Positions 24,442 to 35,208 are shown, counted from the stretch's first letter. The stretch is 64,000 bases of DNA from Flagellimonas aequoris (GCF_003584165.1 NZ_QXFJ01000015.1:191001-255000), one strand, 5' to 3'. Translations and numbers: made by a program. Notes: generated from the sequence alone by a model not told the origin.

Positions 24442-27400
24442 ATGAATCGAACAAACCTCCTTTTTATTCCCATTTGGTTGGGAACTTTTTTTATACTTTC
24501 TGCCCAGGAAACCGAAATTTATTCCCACGAAAACAAAGTTTACCAAGATGCTCTGGCGTTGTACAACGACCAGCAGTACCAAGCGGCGCAGACCATTTTC
24601 GAGAAAGTCAAGGCAAACACCAACGATTACGAGACCGAGGCCAACAGTGCCTATTATGCCGCCAACGCGGCCATTCGGTTGAACCAACGTGGCGCTGACA
24701 AAATGATGGAGGATTTTGTGGAGCGATACCCAACTTCTACCAAGCGCAACTCCGCTTTTTTGGATGTAGCCGATTATTATTTTGAAACAGGAAAATACCC
24801 CTATGCCCTAAAATGGTACAAAAAGGTGGACGAGTCCTCCATGGCCTACGGCGATAGGGAACGTTTTAATTTCAACAATGGGTATGCCCTGTATGCTTCC
24901 AAAAATCCGAAAGAGGCCGAACGGTATTTAAGCAAGGTGTCAACCTCCCAGAAATATGGTTCACAGGCCAAATATTATTTGGGCTATATTGCCTACGAGC
25001 AAGATGATTATACCGAGGCCAGCGCTCGATTTGACCAGATTACGGACCCGGAATTGCTCAATGAGAAATTGTCCTACTATCAGGCCGACCTGAACTTCAA
25101 ATTGGGAAAATTTGAGGAAGCCATCGCTATGGCGGAAAAGCAATTGCCCAAATCCAATAGGGAAGAGGTATCCGAACTGAATAAAATTATCGGGGAGAGT
25201 TACTTCAACCTTGGAAAATACGATCAAGCTATCCCGTATTTGGAAAAATACAGGGGTAAACGTGGCAAATGGAGCAACACCGATTACTATTTGTTGGGGT
25301 ACAGTCATTATAAATTGGGCGATTACCAAAGTGCCATCCAACAGTTCAACAAAATTATCGGGGGCACCAACGATGTTTCCCAAAATGCCTATTATCATTT
25401 AGCGGAATGCTATCTAAAGTTGGATAAGAAACCGGAAGCTCTCAATGCGTTCCGAAATGCTTCCCAAATGGATTTTAGCCCTCAGATCCAAAAAGATGCC
25501 TTCCTCAACTACGCCCGTTTGAGCTATGAGGTCGGGAATGCATACGAACCGGTCCCGCAGGTGCTGACTGCCTATTTGGAAAAATATCCAAAGGATGAGC
25601 ACCAGTTGGAAATCCAGGAACTTTTGGTGGATTCCTACATCACCTCCAGAAACTTTGAAGGGGCCATGAAACTTTTGGAAGAGAACAAAAATTACGCGAG
25701 CAAGGAAACCTACCAAAAAGTAGCTTATTACCGAGGTGTGGAACTTTTTATCGATGGGGATTATGAAGGAGCGTTGGAACGTTTTTCCAAATCCTTGAAA
25801 AGTGCCGATAATGCCAGTTTTCAAGCTAAAGCGCTGTATTGGAAAGCCGAATCGGCCTACCGATTGAACCGATTTGATGAGGCCCTCGTTGATTTTGTTA
25901 AGTTTCAGGGACTGCCTGCGGCAAAAGCGATGCCCGAGTATCAGGAATTGGACTATAACCTCGGCTACTGCTATTTTAAATTGAAGGACTACAACAATTC
26001 CATTGCCTATTTTAAGAATGTGGTCAATTCCAATGCCCTAGACGACGAGCGAAAAAATGATGGATACCTCCGGTTGGGGGATGGGTATTTTGTGACCAGC
26101 CAATACCAATTGGCCATGAAAGCTTATGATACGTCATCAAAGATGAACGGACCCGAAAGGGACTATGCGGCCTTCCAAAAAACGCTGTGTAGTGGATTTT
26201 TGGGAAACAACAAGGCCAAGATTGATGGTCTCAACGATTTTTTGAACATGTTCCCAAGTTCTTCCCTTCGGGATGATGCCCTTTTTGAACTCGGCAACAC
26301 GTACATCGCCAACAACCAGGAGCAATTGGGATTGCAGACTTATGACCGATTGGTCCAGGAGTTTTCCAAGAGCAAGTTTGCCCCGCGCGGACTTTTGAGG
26401 GAAGGGTTGGTGCACTATAATGCCAGTAGAAATCAACAGGCCCTTGACAAGTTAAAGGAAGTTGTACAGAAATACCCGAATACCCAAGAGGCGAAACAGG
26501 CCGTGGCTACCGCCAAATTGGTTTATGTGGATGAAGGTCGTGTGAGCGAATATGCCACTTGGGCTAGAAACCTCGATTTTGTGGAAGTTACCGACGCCGA
26601 GTTGGACAATGCCAGCTTTGAATCGGCCCAGCGCAAACAAATGGAAGGCAAGACCGATGCTGCACTTCGCGGATACGAAGATTACCTAAAACAATTCCCT
26701 AACGGACTTCATGCCCAGAATGTCAACTTTGCCTTGGCACAATTGTATTTCGCGGCGGGCGATAAAAACAAAGCGCTACCGAAATATAAAGTTGTTGCCG
26801 ATGGAAGCAATGGGGAATATACCGAGCAGGCCTTGACCCGTGTTTGTGAAATTTATGTGGAAAAACAGGATTACACCAGTGCCATTCCCTATTTGAAACA
26901 ATTGGAGAATACGGCGGAAATTACAGAGAACCGAACCTTTGCGCAATCCAATCTCATGAAGGGGTATTACGGGCAAAAAGATTATTCCCAGACCCTTGCC
27001 TATGCTGAAAAAGTGCTGAAAGCCCCAAAAATCGATGACCGTATCAGGAGTGATGCTCAGATCATGATCGCACGTTCTGCCATTGCCACGAACAATGAAA
27101 ACTTGGCCAAAACCGCCTATCAGGAAGTGAAGAAAATTGCCACGGGGGAGTTGGCGGCCGAAGCGTGGTACTATGATGCCTTTTTCAAAAACGCTGACGG
27201 TAATTTTGAATCGTCAAACGAGTCGGTGCAAAAACTGGCGAAGGATTATTCCGCTTATAAACAATGGGCGGGTAAGGGATTGGTGATCATGGCGAAAAAC
27301 TTCTATGGTTTGGGCGATGCCTTCCAGGCAACCTATATTTTGGAAAGTGTAATTACCAATTTTGCGGAGTTCGATGAAATTGTCATCGATGCCAAAACGG

Positions 27401-27465
27401 AACTGGCGACCATCAAGGCCAAGGAGGCCGAGAGCAATTCTTCCGTGAACCCAAACCAAAATTAA
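24442..27465 (+). CDS. Large exported TPR protein
   Basis: The 1007-aa protein has a signal peptide (MNRTNLLFIPIWLGTFFILS, cleaved near AQE). About 25 tetratricopeptide repeats then cover the full length. Typical examples are YEQDDYTEASARFDQITDPE, YFNLGKYDQAIPYLEKY and YYLLGYSHYKLGDYQSAIQQ. Such proteins scaffold periplasmic or outer-membrane complexes. It ends 13 bases before the beta-barrel gene at 27479, so the pair is co-expressed and probably acts together at the outer membrane. No catalytic domain is seen. Confidence 0.88.
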   Translation: MNRTNLLFIPIWLGTFFILSAQETEIYSHENKVYQDALALYNDQQYQAAQTIFEKVKANTNDYETEANSAYYAANAAIRLNQRGADKMMEDFVERYPTSTKRNSAFLDVADYYFETGKYPYALKWYKKVDESSMAYGDRERFNFNNGYALYASKNPKEAERYLSKVSTSQKYGSQAKYYLGYIAYEQDDYTEASARFDQITDPELLNEKLSYYQADLNFKLGKFEEAIAMAEKQLPKSNREEVSELNKIIGESYFNLGKYDQAIPYLEKYRGKRGKWSNTDYYLLGYSHYKLGDYQSAIQQFNKIIGGTNDVSQNAYYHLAECYLKLDKKPEALNAFRNASQMDFSPQIQKDAFLNYARLSYEVGNAYEPVPQVLTAYLEKYPKDEHQLEIQELLVDSYITSRNFEGAMKLLEENKNYASKETYQKVAYYRGVELFIDGDYEGALERFSKSLKSADNASFQAKALYWKAESAYRLNRFDEALVDFVKFQGLPAAKAMPEYQELDYNLGYCYFKLKDYNNSIAYFKNVVNSNALDDERKNDGYLRLGDGYFVTSQYQLAMKAYDTSSKMNGPERDYAAFQKTLCSGFLGNNKAKIDGLNDFLNMFPSSSLRDDALFELGNTYIANNQEQLGLQTYDRLVQEFSKSKFAPRGLLREGLVHYNASRNQQALDKLKEVVQKYPNTQEAKQAVATAKLVYVDEGRVSEYATWARNLDFVEVTDAELDNASFESAQRKQMEGKTDAALRGYEDYLKQFPNGLHAQNVNFALAQLYFAAGDKNKALPKYKVVADGSNGEYTEQALTRVCEIYVEKQDYTSAIPYLKQLENTAEITENRTFAQSNLMKGYYGQKDYSQTLAYAEKVLKAPKIDDRIRSDAQIMIARSAIATNNENLAKTAYQEVKKIATGELAAEAWYYDAFFKNADGNFESSNESVQKLAKDYSAYKQWAGKGLVIMAKNFYGLGDAFQATYILESVITNFAEFDEIVIDAKTELATIKAKEAESNSSVNPNQN

Positions 27466-27478
27466 ATTGAGACACAGC

Positions 27479-29236
27479 ATGCAAACGAGAACAACCTATA
27501 TATTTCCATTACTTTTTTTGAGCCTTTTTGGAGCGATGTACGGTCAGGACAAGACCGATGATATTGGTACGGAAACGGTGACGGTGGTAAAACCTTATTC
27601 GCCCACCGTTTCAGATGCCTTCAAGATCAAGTCGACGCCAAGCCTGAACGATTCCATCGTCCTTCAAAAAAAGAAAATTGATTACAGCATATTTTCGGTG
27701 CCAGTGGCATCCACGTTTACCCCAGCCAAAGGCAAGGCATCCGCAGTAAAGAAGACCCCGCCGCCAACGCTGTACAATTCCTATGCATCGGTAGGTTTGG
27801 GCAATTACAACAATGCGTTGGTGGACTTTTACACCAGTAGGGAATTCAATCGGGGAGAAGACCTGTTGGATTTTGGACTTACCCATAATTCCTCTCGCGG
27901 GGATCTGGATTCCACGCCTTTGGATACGGATTTCTACAACACCAAACTGGATGTTTCCTATGCCAAAAAGGACCGCTACATGGATTGGGGTGCCGCCGTG
28001 GGTCTCCAACATCAACTGTACAACTGGTACGGGATCCAAAATGGTGTGTATTCCGAAGATCTTGTGGCCAGCATGGATGAGACACAAAACTATTTCAATG
28101 CTGAGGCCAAGGCGCACTTGAACATGGAGGATTCCTTTTTTAAACAAGGGAATATTTTGTTGAGACGTTTTTGGGATGCCACGGAATCTGGGGAAAACCG
28201 GGTGGTGGTCAATCCCACGATTGAGCTGCCCATCACCGAGGAACTCATCACCATTTCTGCCAAGTTTGATTATGTGGGCGGCAATTTTAAAAATGCCTCT
28301 TTGAACAGTACCACCAATGACGGCGAAATCAATTACAGCCAGTTTCAGGCAGGGGTAACCCCGAGCCTGTTGATCTTGCGTGATGATCTGACCGTGAATC
28401 TGGGTGCCAACATTGTGTATGGGTTGGATGCCGAGAACAGTGACAGTAATTTTTATATCTACCCCGCGGTTACCGCTTCGTACCGGGTGATGGAGGACAA
28501 CGTGATCGCTTATGGCGGTATTGAAGGACAGTTAAAGCAGAACTCTTACCATGATTTTGTGGATGAAAACCCATATGTATCCCCCACTTTGGATATTCAG
28601 CCCACCGACCAGCAATATGAAGGGTATGTGGGGTTGAAGGGACAATTGACATCCAATATTGGGTATAACCTGAAAGGGTCGTATATGGCCGAGAACCGTA
28701 AGCCTTTATTCTACTTGAATCCTGAAAATACTTTTAGGGATGATGAAAAAAGCTATTATTATGGCAATTCCTTCCAAGTGTTTTATGATGATGTAAAGAC
28801 CTTGGGTGTTTTTGGGGAGATCAATGTGGATGTGAACCGAAACTTCACCTTGGGGGTCAACGCTGAATTTTACGACTACGATACCGAAACCGACAATCCT
28901 GCATGGAACCTTCCTTCCATCAAAGGGTCTTTGTTCTTGGATTATCAGATTGATAAACAATGGTACATGGGCGCCAATCTTTTCTATATTGGCGAGCGTG
29001 ATGACTTGATGGCCGTGGCGGAACAAAACGCCTTGCCCAATGAATTCCCGGCTATGATCGTAACCTTGGATGGTTTTTTTGATGCCAATGCCCACGTGGG
29101 ATATCGCTTCAATGATCAGCTATCCATCTTTGTGAAAGCCTCGAATATTGCTAACAACAATTACCAACGCTGGGCCAATTTTAGGGTACAGGGTTTTCAA
29201 GCTTTGGCCGGGGTATCGTACAAGTTTGATTTCTGA
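27479..29236 (+). CDS. Outer-membrane beta-barrel protein (TonB-receptor-like), TPR partner
   Basis: I choose ATG 27479; the longer frame would need TTG. The 585-aa protein has a signal peptide (TYIFPLLFLSLFGAMYGQ). A short N-terminal segment follows (TETVTVVKPYSPTVSDAFK), which is a TonB-box-like and linker region without a plug. Then come about 14 to 16 amphipathic strands, with a closing VSYKFDF that ends in the aromatic Phe favoured for barrel insertion. The plug domain of true TonB receptors is missing, so it is a receptor-like barrel. Gene order behind the TPR protein suggests a common envelope role. Confidence 0.8.
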   Translation: MQTRTTYIFPLLFLSLFGAMYGQDKTDDIGTETVTVVKPYSPTVSDAFKIKSTPSLNDSIVLQKKKIDYSIFSVPVASTFTPAKGKASAVKKTPPPTLYNSYASVGLGNYNNALVDFYTSREFNRGEDLLDFGLTHNSSRGDLDSTPLDTDFYNTKLDVSYAKKDRYMDWGAAVGLQHQLYNWYGIQNGVYSEDLVASMDETQNYFNAEAKAHLNMEDSFFKQGNILLRRFWDATESGENRVVVNPTIELPITEELITISAKFDYVGGNFKNASLNSTTNDGEINYSQFQAGVTPSLLILRDDLTVNLGANIVYGLDAENSDSNFYIYPAVTASYRVMEDNVIAYGGIEGQLKQNSYHDFVDENPYVSPTLDIQPTDQQYEGYVGLKGQLTSNIGYNLKGSYMAENRKPLFYLNPENTFRDDEKSYYYGNSFQVFYDDVKTLGVFGEINVDVNRNFTLGVNAEFYDYDTETDNPAWNLPSIKGSLFLDYQIDKQWYMGANLFYIGERDDLMAVAEQNALPNEFPAMIVTLDGFFDANAHVGYRFNDQLSIFVKASNIANNNYQRWANFRVQGFQALAGVSYKFDF

Positions 29237-29323
29237 TTTGTAAGGGAATACGCAATAAAAGGCTGGTTAGGTCGTTTTGTACTTTCCATCAATCCTTTGA
29301 AAATCATGTGATTGGTGGTTCCA

Positions 29324-30433
29324 ATGAAATTGGAAACCATGCGACTACGACCTTTGTACATAGTGACCCAACTGTTGCTTTGCCTCACTTTTGGTATAAG
29401 TTTTTCTCAAAATTTGGTGAGAAACGGGAGTTTTGAGGAATATAGCTCCTGTCCCGAAAAAATGAGCAACCTCAACAAGGATGCCGACTATTGGAGTGCC
29501 CCAACGTTGGGTACCACGGATTACTTTAACGAGTGTAGCAGGACCAAATTAGGTATCCCCATGAACTTTAAGGGAAAACAGGAGCCTTTTGATGGAAGTG
29601 CCTACGCAGGACTTTACTTGTATGCACCTGACGACTACCGGGAATACATTCAGGTACCTTTGGCCGAAACCCTGGAAAAGGGTAGCCGTTACCGTTTGAC
29701 ATTATATATCAGCTTGGCCGAAAAATCGGATGGGGCCGTTATGGATATGGGCGCCATTTTTGCCGAAAAACCCTTATCTATTCATACCAAAAGGCACTTG
29801 TCACAAGGAGTCCTTTTATCGGTCGCCACAGAAACCACGCCCATCAAACAGTTTTCTACCACTGGTTATTATGATGACAAGCAAAAATGGATGGAGTTGA
29901 GCTTTGATATTGTGGGAAAGGGCTTTGAAAGCCAGCTTATCCTAGGGAATTTCAAGAGTAATGCAGGTACCAGTTACCACGATTTTGGACACACGACCAA
30001 TAACAAGGGCGGGTATTCCTATTATTATTTGGATGATATTTCCCTGACTTATCTGGGGCCGGATTACCAGCCTAATGAAGTGTACGTGTTGGACCATGTC
30101 AATTTTAATTTTGACAAATTTGACCTTCAACCCAAGGCCAAACAAAGTTTGAAGGATGTGTATGATTATTTGCAAAAACATCCCAATCTGATGGTTTCCA
30201 TCAGTGGACATACCGATGATTTGGGTTCCGAGGAATACAATGATGTCCTTTCCAAGGAAAGGGCCCAGACCGTAGCCAAATATTTAATGGCATTGGGGCT
30301 CGATAAAAAGCGGATCACCTCAAAAGGTTTTGGTGATAAAATCCCTTTGGATTCTTCACTAACGGATGAAGCCAGGAGAAAAAACCGGCGGGTGGAATTT
30401 GTAATGACCGAGTTCGAGGACGACAATCCATAA
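29324..30433 (+). CDS. OmpA-family outer-membrane protein
   Basis: ATG 29324 or 29339 starts a signal peptide (RPLYIVTQLLLCLTFGISFS) in an approximately 369-aa protein. The N-terminal half begins LVRNGSFEEYSSCPEKMSNL, a carbohydrate-binding-like jelly-roll seen in flavobacterial OmpA proteins. The C-terminal OmpA domain has NFNFDKFDLQPKAKQSLKDV, SGHTDDLGSEEYNDVLSKER and the peptidoglycan-binding Asp and Arg (GFGDKIP, RRKNRRVEF). It anchors the outer membrane to peptidoglycan. It is in line with the two preceding genes but 87 bases away. A strong terminator follows at 30441-30464. Confidence 0.88.
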   Translation: MKLETMRLRPLYIVTQLLLCLTFGISFSQNLVRNGSFEEYSSCPEKMSNLNKDADYWSAPTLGTTDYFNECSRTKLGIPMNFKGKQEPFDGSAYAGLYLYAPDDYREYIQVPLAETLEKGSRYRLTLYISLAEKSDGAVMDMGAIFAEKPLSIHTKRHLSQGVLLSVATETTPIKQFSTTGYYDDKQKWMELSFDIVGKGFESQLILGNFKSNAGTSYHDFGHTTNNKGGYSYYYLDDISLTYLGPDYQPNEVYVLDHVNFNFDKFDLQPKAKQSLKDVYDYLQKHPNLMVSISGHTDDLGSEEYNDVLSKERAQTVAKYLMALGLDKKRITSKGFGDKIPLDSSLTDEARRKNRRVEFVMTEFEDDNP

Positions 30434-30440
30434 AATAAAA

Positions 30441-30464
30441 AAACCTGTGGATTTCCACAGGTTT
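30441..30464. terminator. Convergent terminator
   Basis: AAACCTGTGG-ATTT-CCACAGGTTT perfect stem with T tail on both strands, between the OmpA gene and the convergent SusD gene. Confidence 0.85.
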
Positions 30465-30513
30465 TTAATATTCATTTAATCCAACGCAATTGCGCTAGAT
30501 TAAGACTGGTAAA

Positions 30514-32082
30514 TTACCAGCCTGGATTCTGTTGCTCTGCCAAGGTTGGGTTGGAATTGATCTCAACCTGAGGTATTGGCCAAAGGAATTTATAGTCGGC
30601 ATAGGGTATGGTGGGCACACCATAAGGGCCGTCATATGGAGTTCCCAATGTGTAAGAATCTGCAGGTGGTGTTCCGTTGGCCACTTTTTGTGGCACACCA
30701 TCGATTGGTTGCATGTCGTCTCCCTGCAACCTGTGGATATCGGACCATCTTCTACCTTCCATCAAGAATTCGATTCTTCTTTCCTTAAGAATGGCACCAA
30801 CCAGTTCTGTGGCATTTGCAAAATCTGCACTTACATATGCCTGTGTGGCTGGATCTGCCAAAGACCTGTTACGTACTTGGTTTAAAAGTCCCAAGGAGGC
30901 AACAAGATCTGGAGAGGTCTTTCTAGCTTGGGCCTCTGCCATATTGAGCATTACCTCGGCATATCGTATAACAGGGGAGGCATCGGTATAATTTACGCCA
31001 TCTTTGTATTTAAGGGTGAATTTTGCCCCTCCGGCCGTAAATACCATTCCTGTTCCAACTTCTGTTTCCGTTGAGTTGTCCTCCCTTCTCAAATCATCCG
31101 CCAACCAGCTTGGATCCCTCCAGATAATTGGACTGATGGCCACCAATCTTCTTCTGTTGTACTGGGAAGCCAAGGCAGCATTTACGCCTGGGTTTTGGGT
31201 TGCGGCCTGGGTCAATGAAAAGATGGATTCTGAGTTTCCATAGCTATCCAAGAATGGACCGTTCGGAGAATCTTCCAAAGTATAGCTTCCATTAAGTTTG
31301 GTTCCTTCAGCGATTACGCCATCCCAGTTGCCCATGTGAAGGTAAACCCTTGTTTTGAAAGCAATGGCAGCATTTCTGGATGCCTTTGTGAGCCCAGTGT
31401 TTGTAATAAGACTTTCGGCATCGTTCAAATCCTGTAGCACTTTTTGGTAGCACTCTGCCACGGTATTCCTTCCCATAAGGATTTCGGAATCTATCTCAGC
31501 CTGTGTATCGATCCCAACTTCCCTGTAAGGTACACCTGGGTGGTTGGCCCCAGCGGTAAAGTTATAAGGTCTGGCAAAATAGATCAACAATTCAAAATGG
31601 GTAATGGCACGAAGAAATTTAGCCTGACCAATATAATCATTGGCAACATCTTGGGTGATGATACCTGCCTCCACGGCGGCAGTTACCCCTTCAATGACCA
31701 AATTGGCCCTGTTGATCAAACGGTAACCATCTACCCAATAGTAAACATTGTTCGCAGTGGTTGGATCATAGGTTCCGGTATAGGTAAGCTGATAGAACGT
31801 TGCAGTGTTCACAACATCCTCACCTCTGTTGTCCCCTTGTTGAACAAAAGCCGCTCCCCAGATATACCCACGACCACCGTTGGGGTTTGTAGAGTTATAC
31901 TGGCCTATTGCAGCGGCATTGTACATCCCGTTCACAGAACTTTCAATCAATGACGGTGATGAAAAGGCATCGCTCAACGATATGTTGTTGATCGGGCTCA
32001 AATCCAGAAGGGTTTCATCTGAACATGAGATTACGCCAAATCCAAGAATGGATAGGGTTATGTATTTGAATATTTTTCTCAT
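30514..32082 (-). CDS. SusD/RagB-family outer-membrane lipoprotein
   Basis: The 522-aa protein starts with a lipoprotein signal (YITLSILGFGVISCS, lipid Cys20). It shows the SusD pattern: LLDLSPINNISLSDAFSS, VNGMYNAA, the helical TPR core (YIGQAKFLRAITHFELLIYF) and a C-terminal IEFLMEGRRWSDIHRL ending in a Trp. SusD proteins sit on the cell surface and hand oligosaccharides or other nutrients to the SusC channel encoded directly upstream, 12 bases away. The nutrient cannot be told, as no glycoside hydrolase gene is adjacent. Confidence 0.93.
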   Translation of the reverse strand: MRKIFKYITLSILGFGVISCSDETLLDLSPINNISLSDAFSSPSLIESSVNGMYNAAAIGQYNSTNPNGGRGYIWGAAFVQQGDNRGEDVVNTATFYQLTYTGTYDPTTANNVYYWVDGYRLINRANLVIEGVTAAVEAGIITQDVANDYIGQAKFLRAITHFELLIYFARPYNFTAGANHPGVPYREVGIDTQAEIDSEILMGRNTVAECYQKVLQDLNDAESLITNTGLTKASRNAAIAFKTRVYLHMGNWDGVIAEGTKLNGSYTLEDSPNGPFLDSYGNSESIFSLTQAATQNPGVNAALASQYNRRRLVAISPIIWRDPSWLADDLRREDNSTETEVGTGMVFTAGGAKFTLKYKDGVNYTDASPVIRYAEVMLNMAEAQARKTSPDLVASLGLLNQVRNRSLADPATQAYVSADFANATELVGAILKERRIEFLMEGRRWSDIHRLQGDDMQPIDGVPQKVANGTPPADSYTLGTPYDGPYGVPTIPYADYKFLWPIPQVEINSNPTLAEQQNPGW

Positions 32083-32094
32083 CTTAATATAGAA

Positions 32095-35000
32095 TTATAG
32101 ATTAACATTTAGACCCAGCGACAAAACCTTCGACCTTGGGGTTCCATTTATATCCACACCGTTAGACTCCATTTCTGGATTCAACCCTTTGTAATTTGTG
32201 ATGGTAACAAAGTTTTGAGCCTGAACAAAGAACCTGACCATGTTCACATGTAACCTTTCCGTTAGCATGGAAGGTAATTTATAGCCCAAAGAGATATTGT
32301 CCAAGCTGATAAAATCACCTTTTTCCACAAACCTTGTGGTGGCGTGACCGGTCAGATTGGTGAAAGTGTTACTACTGGCGTACAATTTTGGTGTTCTTCC
32401 ATCTCCTGGTTCAGCAGCGCTCTGCCATCTTCCCAAGATCTCGGTAGAGTTGTTGTTGAAGTTCTGTGTTACCAAATCCCTTCTCGTGGAGTTGAATACA
32501 CTGTTGCCGCCACTATATCTGAACATGAAGCTAAAATCGAAGTTTTTATAGGTGAACTTATTGATCACGGAACCATAGTAGGTTGGCAAGGAAGTTCCCA
32601 AAATAAACTTGTCATCTGCTGCGCTCAATGAAGAGCTTTCGGAAAGATCTTCAGGGTTACTTGGATCGAAGACAAAATAAGATTGTGTATCAATATTGCC
32701 CTGAACCAAGCTGCCATCGGCCTTATAATAAACCGGGTTACCATTTGCAGGGTTTACGCCCCAATACCTATATCCGTATAGTGAGTTGATGGATTCACCT
32801 TCCCTAATGATCAAATTGGGAGCTATATTGGTGTTGGTGGAAGTACCTCCAATAATATCCTGTCCATCGGGTATACTGGTTACCCTGTTCTTGTCCAAGG
32901 TCAAATTGGCGGAAACGTTCCAGCTGAAATTCTGGGTGTTGAAAGGAGTGTAGTTCACAGAGAATTCATAGCCCTCATTCACCATGGTTCCAATGTTCTT
33001 CTTGATCCTGTTGTCCGGTACACCCAATGATTGTGGTACAGGTACATCGAGGATAAGACCATCAATATCATTTTTATAGTAGTCGAAGCTAAAGGTCAGC
33101 TTATCTGACATAAAGCCAAAGTCGACTCCAAAATCGGTCTTTTTACTGGTTTCCCAAAGCAACTGGTCGTTACCGAACTGTGTAAACGCAATACCGTTCA
33201 AGGTACCATATTGGGAAGCCGATGTTAGTCCGAGGTAAGGATAACTACCGATATCGGTATTTCCCACTTCTGAATAGGAAGCCCTAAGTTTGAATAGGGA
33301 GATGGTTGGGTTCAAGGCACTGAAGAACTCTTCATTGGCAATGTTCCAACCTGCAGAGTATCCAGTAAAGTTGTTCCACCTTGTGGACTCGCTCAATTTT
33401 GAGATACCATCCCTACGAACAGATCCTTGTAGATAGTAACGCTCTTTAAAGTTGTAGCTGATACGCCCAACATAGGAACTGATACCATTTTCAGTCACAC
33501 TACCACCAGAGGTCTGGGTGCCATATGCTCCGGTCACCAAGTTTTGGTTGTAGAATTCATCCAATAGGTCGGTTCCGGTTCCAAAGAAATATTTATTCTG
33601 CTCTTTTTGGTATTCGGCAACCGCAGTAACAGCAATATTGTGGGCATCGTTAATGGAGGTATTGTAGTTTACAATGTTCTGGATGTTCCAACGAAGAATA
33701 TCCCTATTGTCGTTTTGTAACCTACCATTAGACCCCCTACCGTCACCATGAACAGGACTGTAGTAAAGGAATCCAGAAGTAATGGTGTTGTTGGCACTGG
33801 CCTGGAATCTATAGGTCAATCCTTTCAAAGGTTTTACATCTGCAAAGGCGCTAACCAGGGTGTTATTGATCTTGGATTGGAATTTGTTGTTGGCCAAAAC
33901 ATAGGCAATATTGGATATGTTGTCACCCACTGGGTCGGTGTTGTCCCACTGACCAACTACGCTTCCATCTGGAGATAGGTTATAACCTGTTGGGTTGTTG
34001 ACATCATAAATAGGGGTGTTGGGCAATTGTCTGGTTGCATTGAAAATGTTTCCTGAAAGTGAGTTGCCACCAGTGTTTAGACCATTGTATTCGGTCCTGG
34101 TCACGCCTACATTGGCTCCGACGCTCAGCCATTTGACAATCTCGTGCTCCAGGTTGGTCCTGATGCTGTATCGTTTCATGTTGTTTGAAACCGCCACCCC
34201 ATCTTGGTCTGTAAAGCCCAATGATAGGTAATACCTTGTCCTGTCGGTTCCACCATTTATCGATAGGCTATGGTCCATTTGAAGTGCGCTTGAATTGAGT
34301 ACGGCCTTTTGCCAATCGGTATCATAATCGCTGCCCACTGCCCAAGGAGCCTGACCTCTGTTCGTTCTTTTTTCATTTGCGATTTCCAAGAATTGCGAAG
34401 TATTCAAAAGGTCGAAGGTTTTGATTGGGGAAGCAAAACCGGTTACTACATTGTAGTTCACCTGTGTTGATCCTTTTTTTCCTTTTTTGGTGGTGATCAA
34501 GATTACGCCATTGGCTGCACGGGATCCGTAAATAGCTGTAGCGGCACCATCTTTCAAGATTTCAAAGGATTCAATGTCGTTTGGATTGATATCGCCTAGT
34601 CCGTTGGCGGAAGCGTAACCTCCAACATCACCTGTTATAATGGGAATACCATCTACAACCACCAAAGGATAGGTGCCAGAACCTATAGAGGCAACACCCC
34701 TGATCCGAATCCTTGGTGTTTCACCAATGATACCTGTGTTAGAAGTGATCTGCACACCTGCAGCCCTACCTGCCAATTGACTTTCGAAACTAGGTGTTAC
34801 AAGTCCTTGTATATCTGCACCCGATACGCTGGCTATGGCTCCGGTGATTTCCTTCCTTTTTTGTACACCATAACCGACTACCACAACCTCTTCCAAGGCT
34901 TGTGCGTCCTCTTCCATTTGAATGTCAATGACACTCTGGGCACCTACGGTTACCCTTACTTCTTTTTGACCTAAGTAGGAATAAATAAGGACTTGACCTG

Positions 35001-35208
35001 TTTGGGCCTGTAGCGCATACTTACCATCAAAGTCGGTCTGGGTGCCGTTGGTAGTACCCCTTATTATAACATTGACGCCAGGTAGGGGCAATCCTGTCTG
35101 GTCGGTAACGGTGCCGGTAATCATTTTGTCCTGCGCAAAAGAAAGATGCACGACAAATGCCATCAGCACTGCGAGAAATACTTTTGATTTTGATTTCATG
35201 TAGTTCAC
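32095..35208 (-). CDS. SusC/RagA-family TonB-dependent transporter
   Basis: This 1037-aa outer-membrane transporter (a start at 35199 is equally plausible) has a signal peptide (KVFLAVLMAFVVHLSFAQ). A carboxypeptidase-D-like domain follows (ITGTVTDQTGLPLPGVNVII). The TonB box and plug contain VVVVGYGVQKRKEITGAI, IRIRGVASIGSGTYPLVVVD and FEILKDGAATAIYGSRAANG, and then the 22-strand barrel. These are classic SusC motifs. It pairs with the SusD gene downstream and lies downstream of a membrane-bound AraC gene. The 323-bp gap to that gene holds several dyads (35254-35458) that may be its operator. Confidence 0.95.
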   Translation of the reverse strand: MNYMKSKSKVFLAVLMAFVVHLSFAQDKMITGTVTDQTGLPLPGVNVIIRGTTNGTQTDFDGKYALQAQTGQVLIYSYLGQKEVRVTVGAQSVIDIQMEEDAQALEEVVVVGYGVQKRKEITGAIASVSGADIQGLVTPSFESQLAGRAAGVQITSNTGIIGETPRIRIRGVASIGSGTYPLVVVDGIPIITGDVGGYASANGLGDINPNDIESFEILKDGAATAIYGSRAANGVILITTKKGKKGSTQVNYNVVTGFASPIKTFDLLNTSQFLEIANEKRTNRGQAPWAVGSDYDTDWQKAVLNSSALQMDHSLSINGGTDRTRYYLSLGFTDQDGVAVSNNMKRYSIRTNLEHEIVKWLSVGANVGVTRTEYNGLNTGGNSLSGNIFNATRQLPNTPIYDVNNPTGYNLSPDGSVVGQWDNTDPVGDNISNIAYVLANNKFQSKINNTLVSAFADVKPLKGLTYRFQASANNTITSGFLYYSPVHGDGRGSNGRLQNDNRDILRWNIQNIVNYNTSINDAHNIAVTAVAEYQKEQNKYFFGTGTDLLDEFYNQNLVTGAYGTQTSGGSVTENGISSYVGRISYNFKERYYLQGSVRRDGISKLSESTRWNNFTGYSAGWNIANEEFFSALNPTISLFKLRASYSEVGNTDIGSYPYLGLTSASQYGTLNGIAFTQFGNDQLLWETSKKTDFGVDFGFMSDKLTFSFDYYKNDIDGLILDVPVPQSLGVPDNRIKKNIGTMVNEGYEFSVNYTPFNTQNFSWNVSANLTLDKNRVTSIPDGQDIIGGTSTNTNIAPNLIIREGESINSLYGYRYWGVNPANGNPVYYKADGSLVQGNIDTQSYFVFDPSNPEDLSESSSLSAADDKFILGTSLPTYYGSVINKFTYKNFDFSFMFRYSGGNSVFNSTRRDLVTQNFNNNSTEILGRWQSAAEPGDGRTPKLYASSNTFTNLTGHATTRFVEKGDFISLDNISLGYKLPSMLTERLHVNMVRFFVQAQNFVTITNYKGLNPEMESNGVDINGTPRSKVLSLGLNVNL

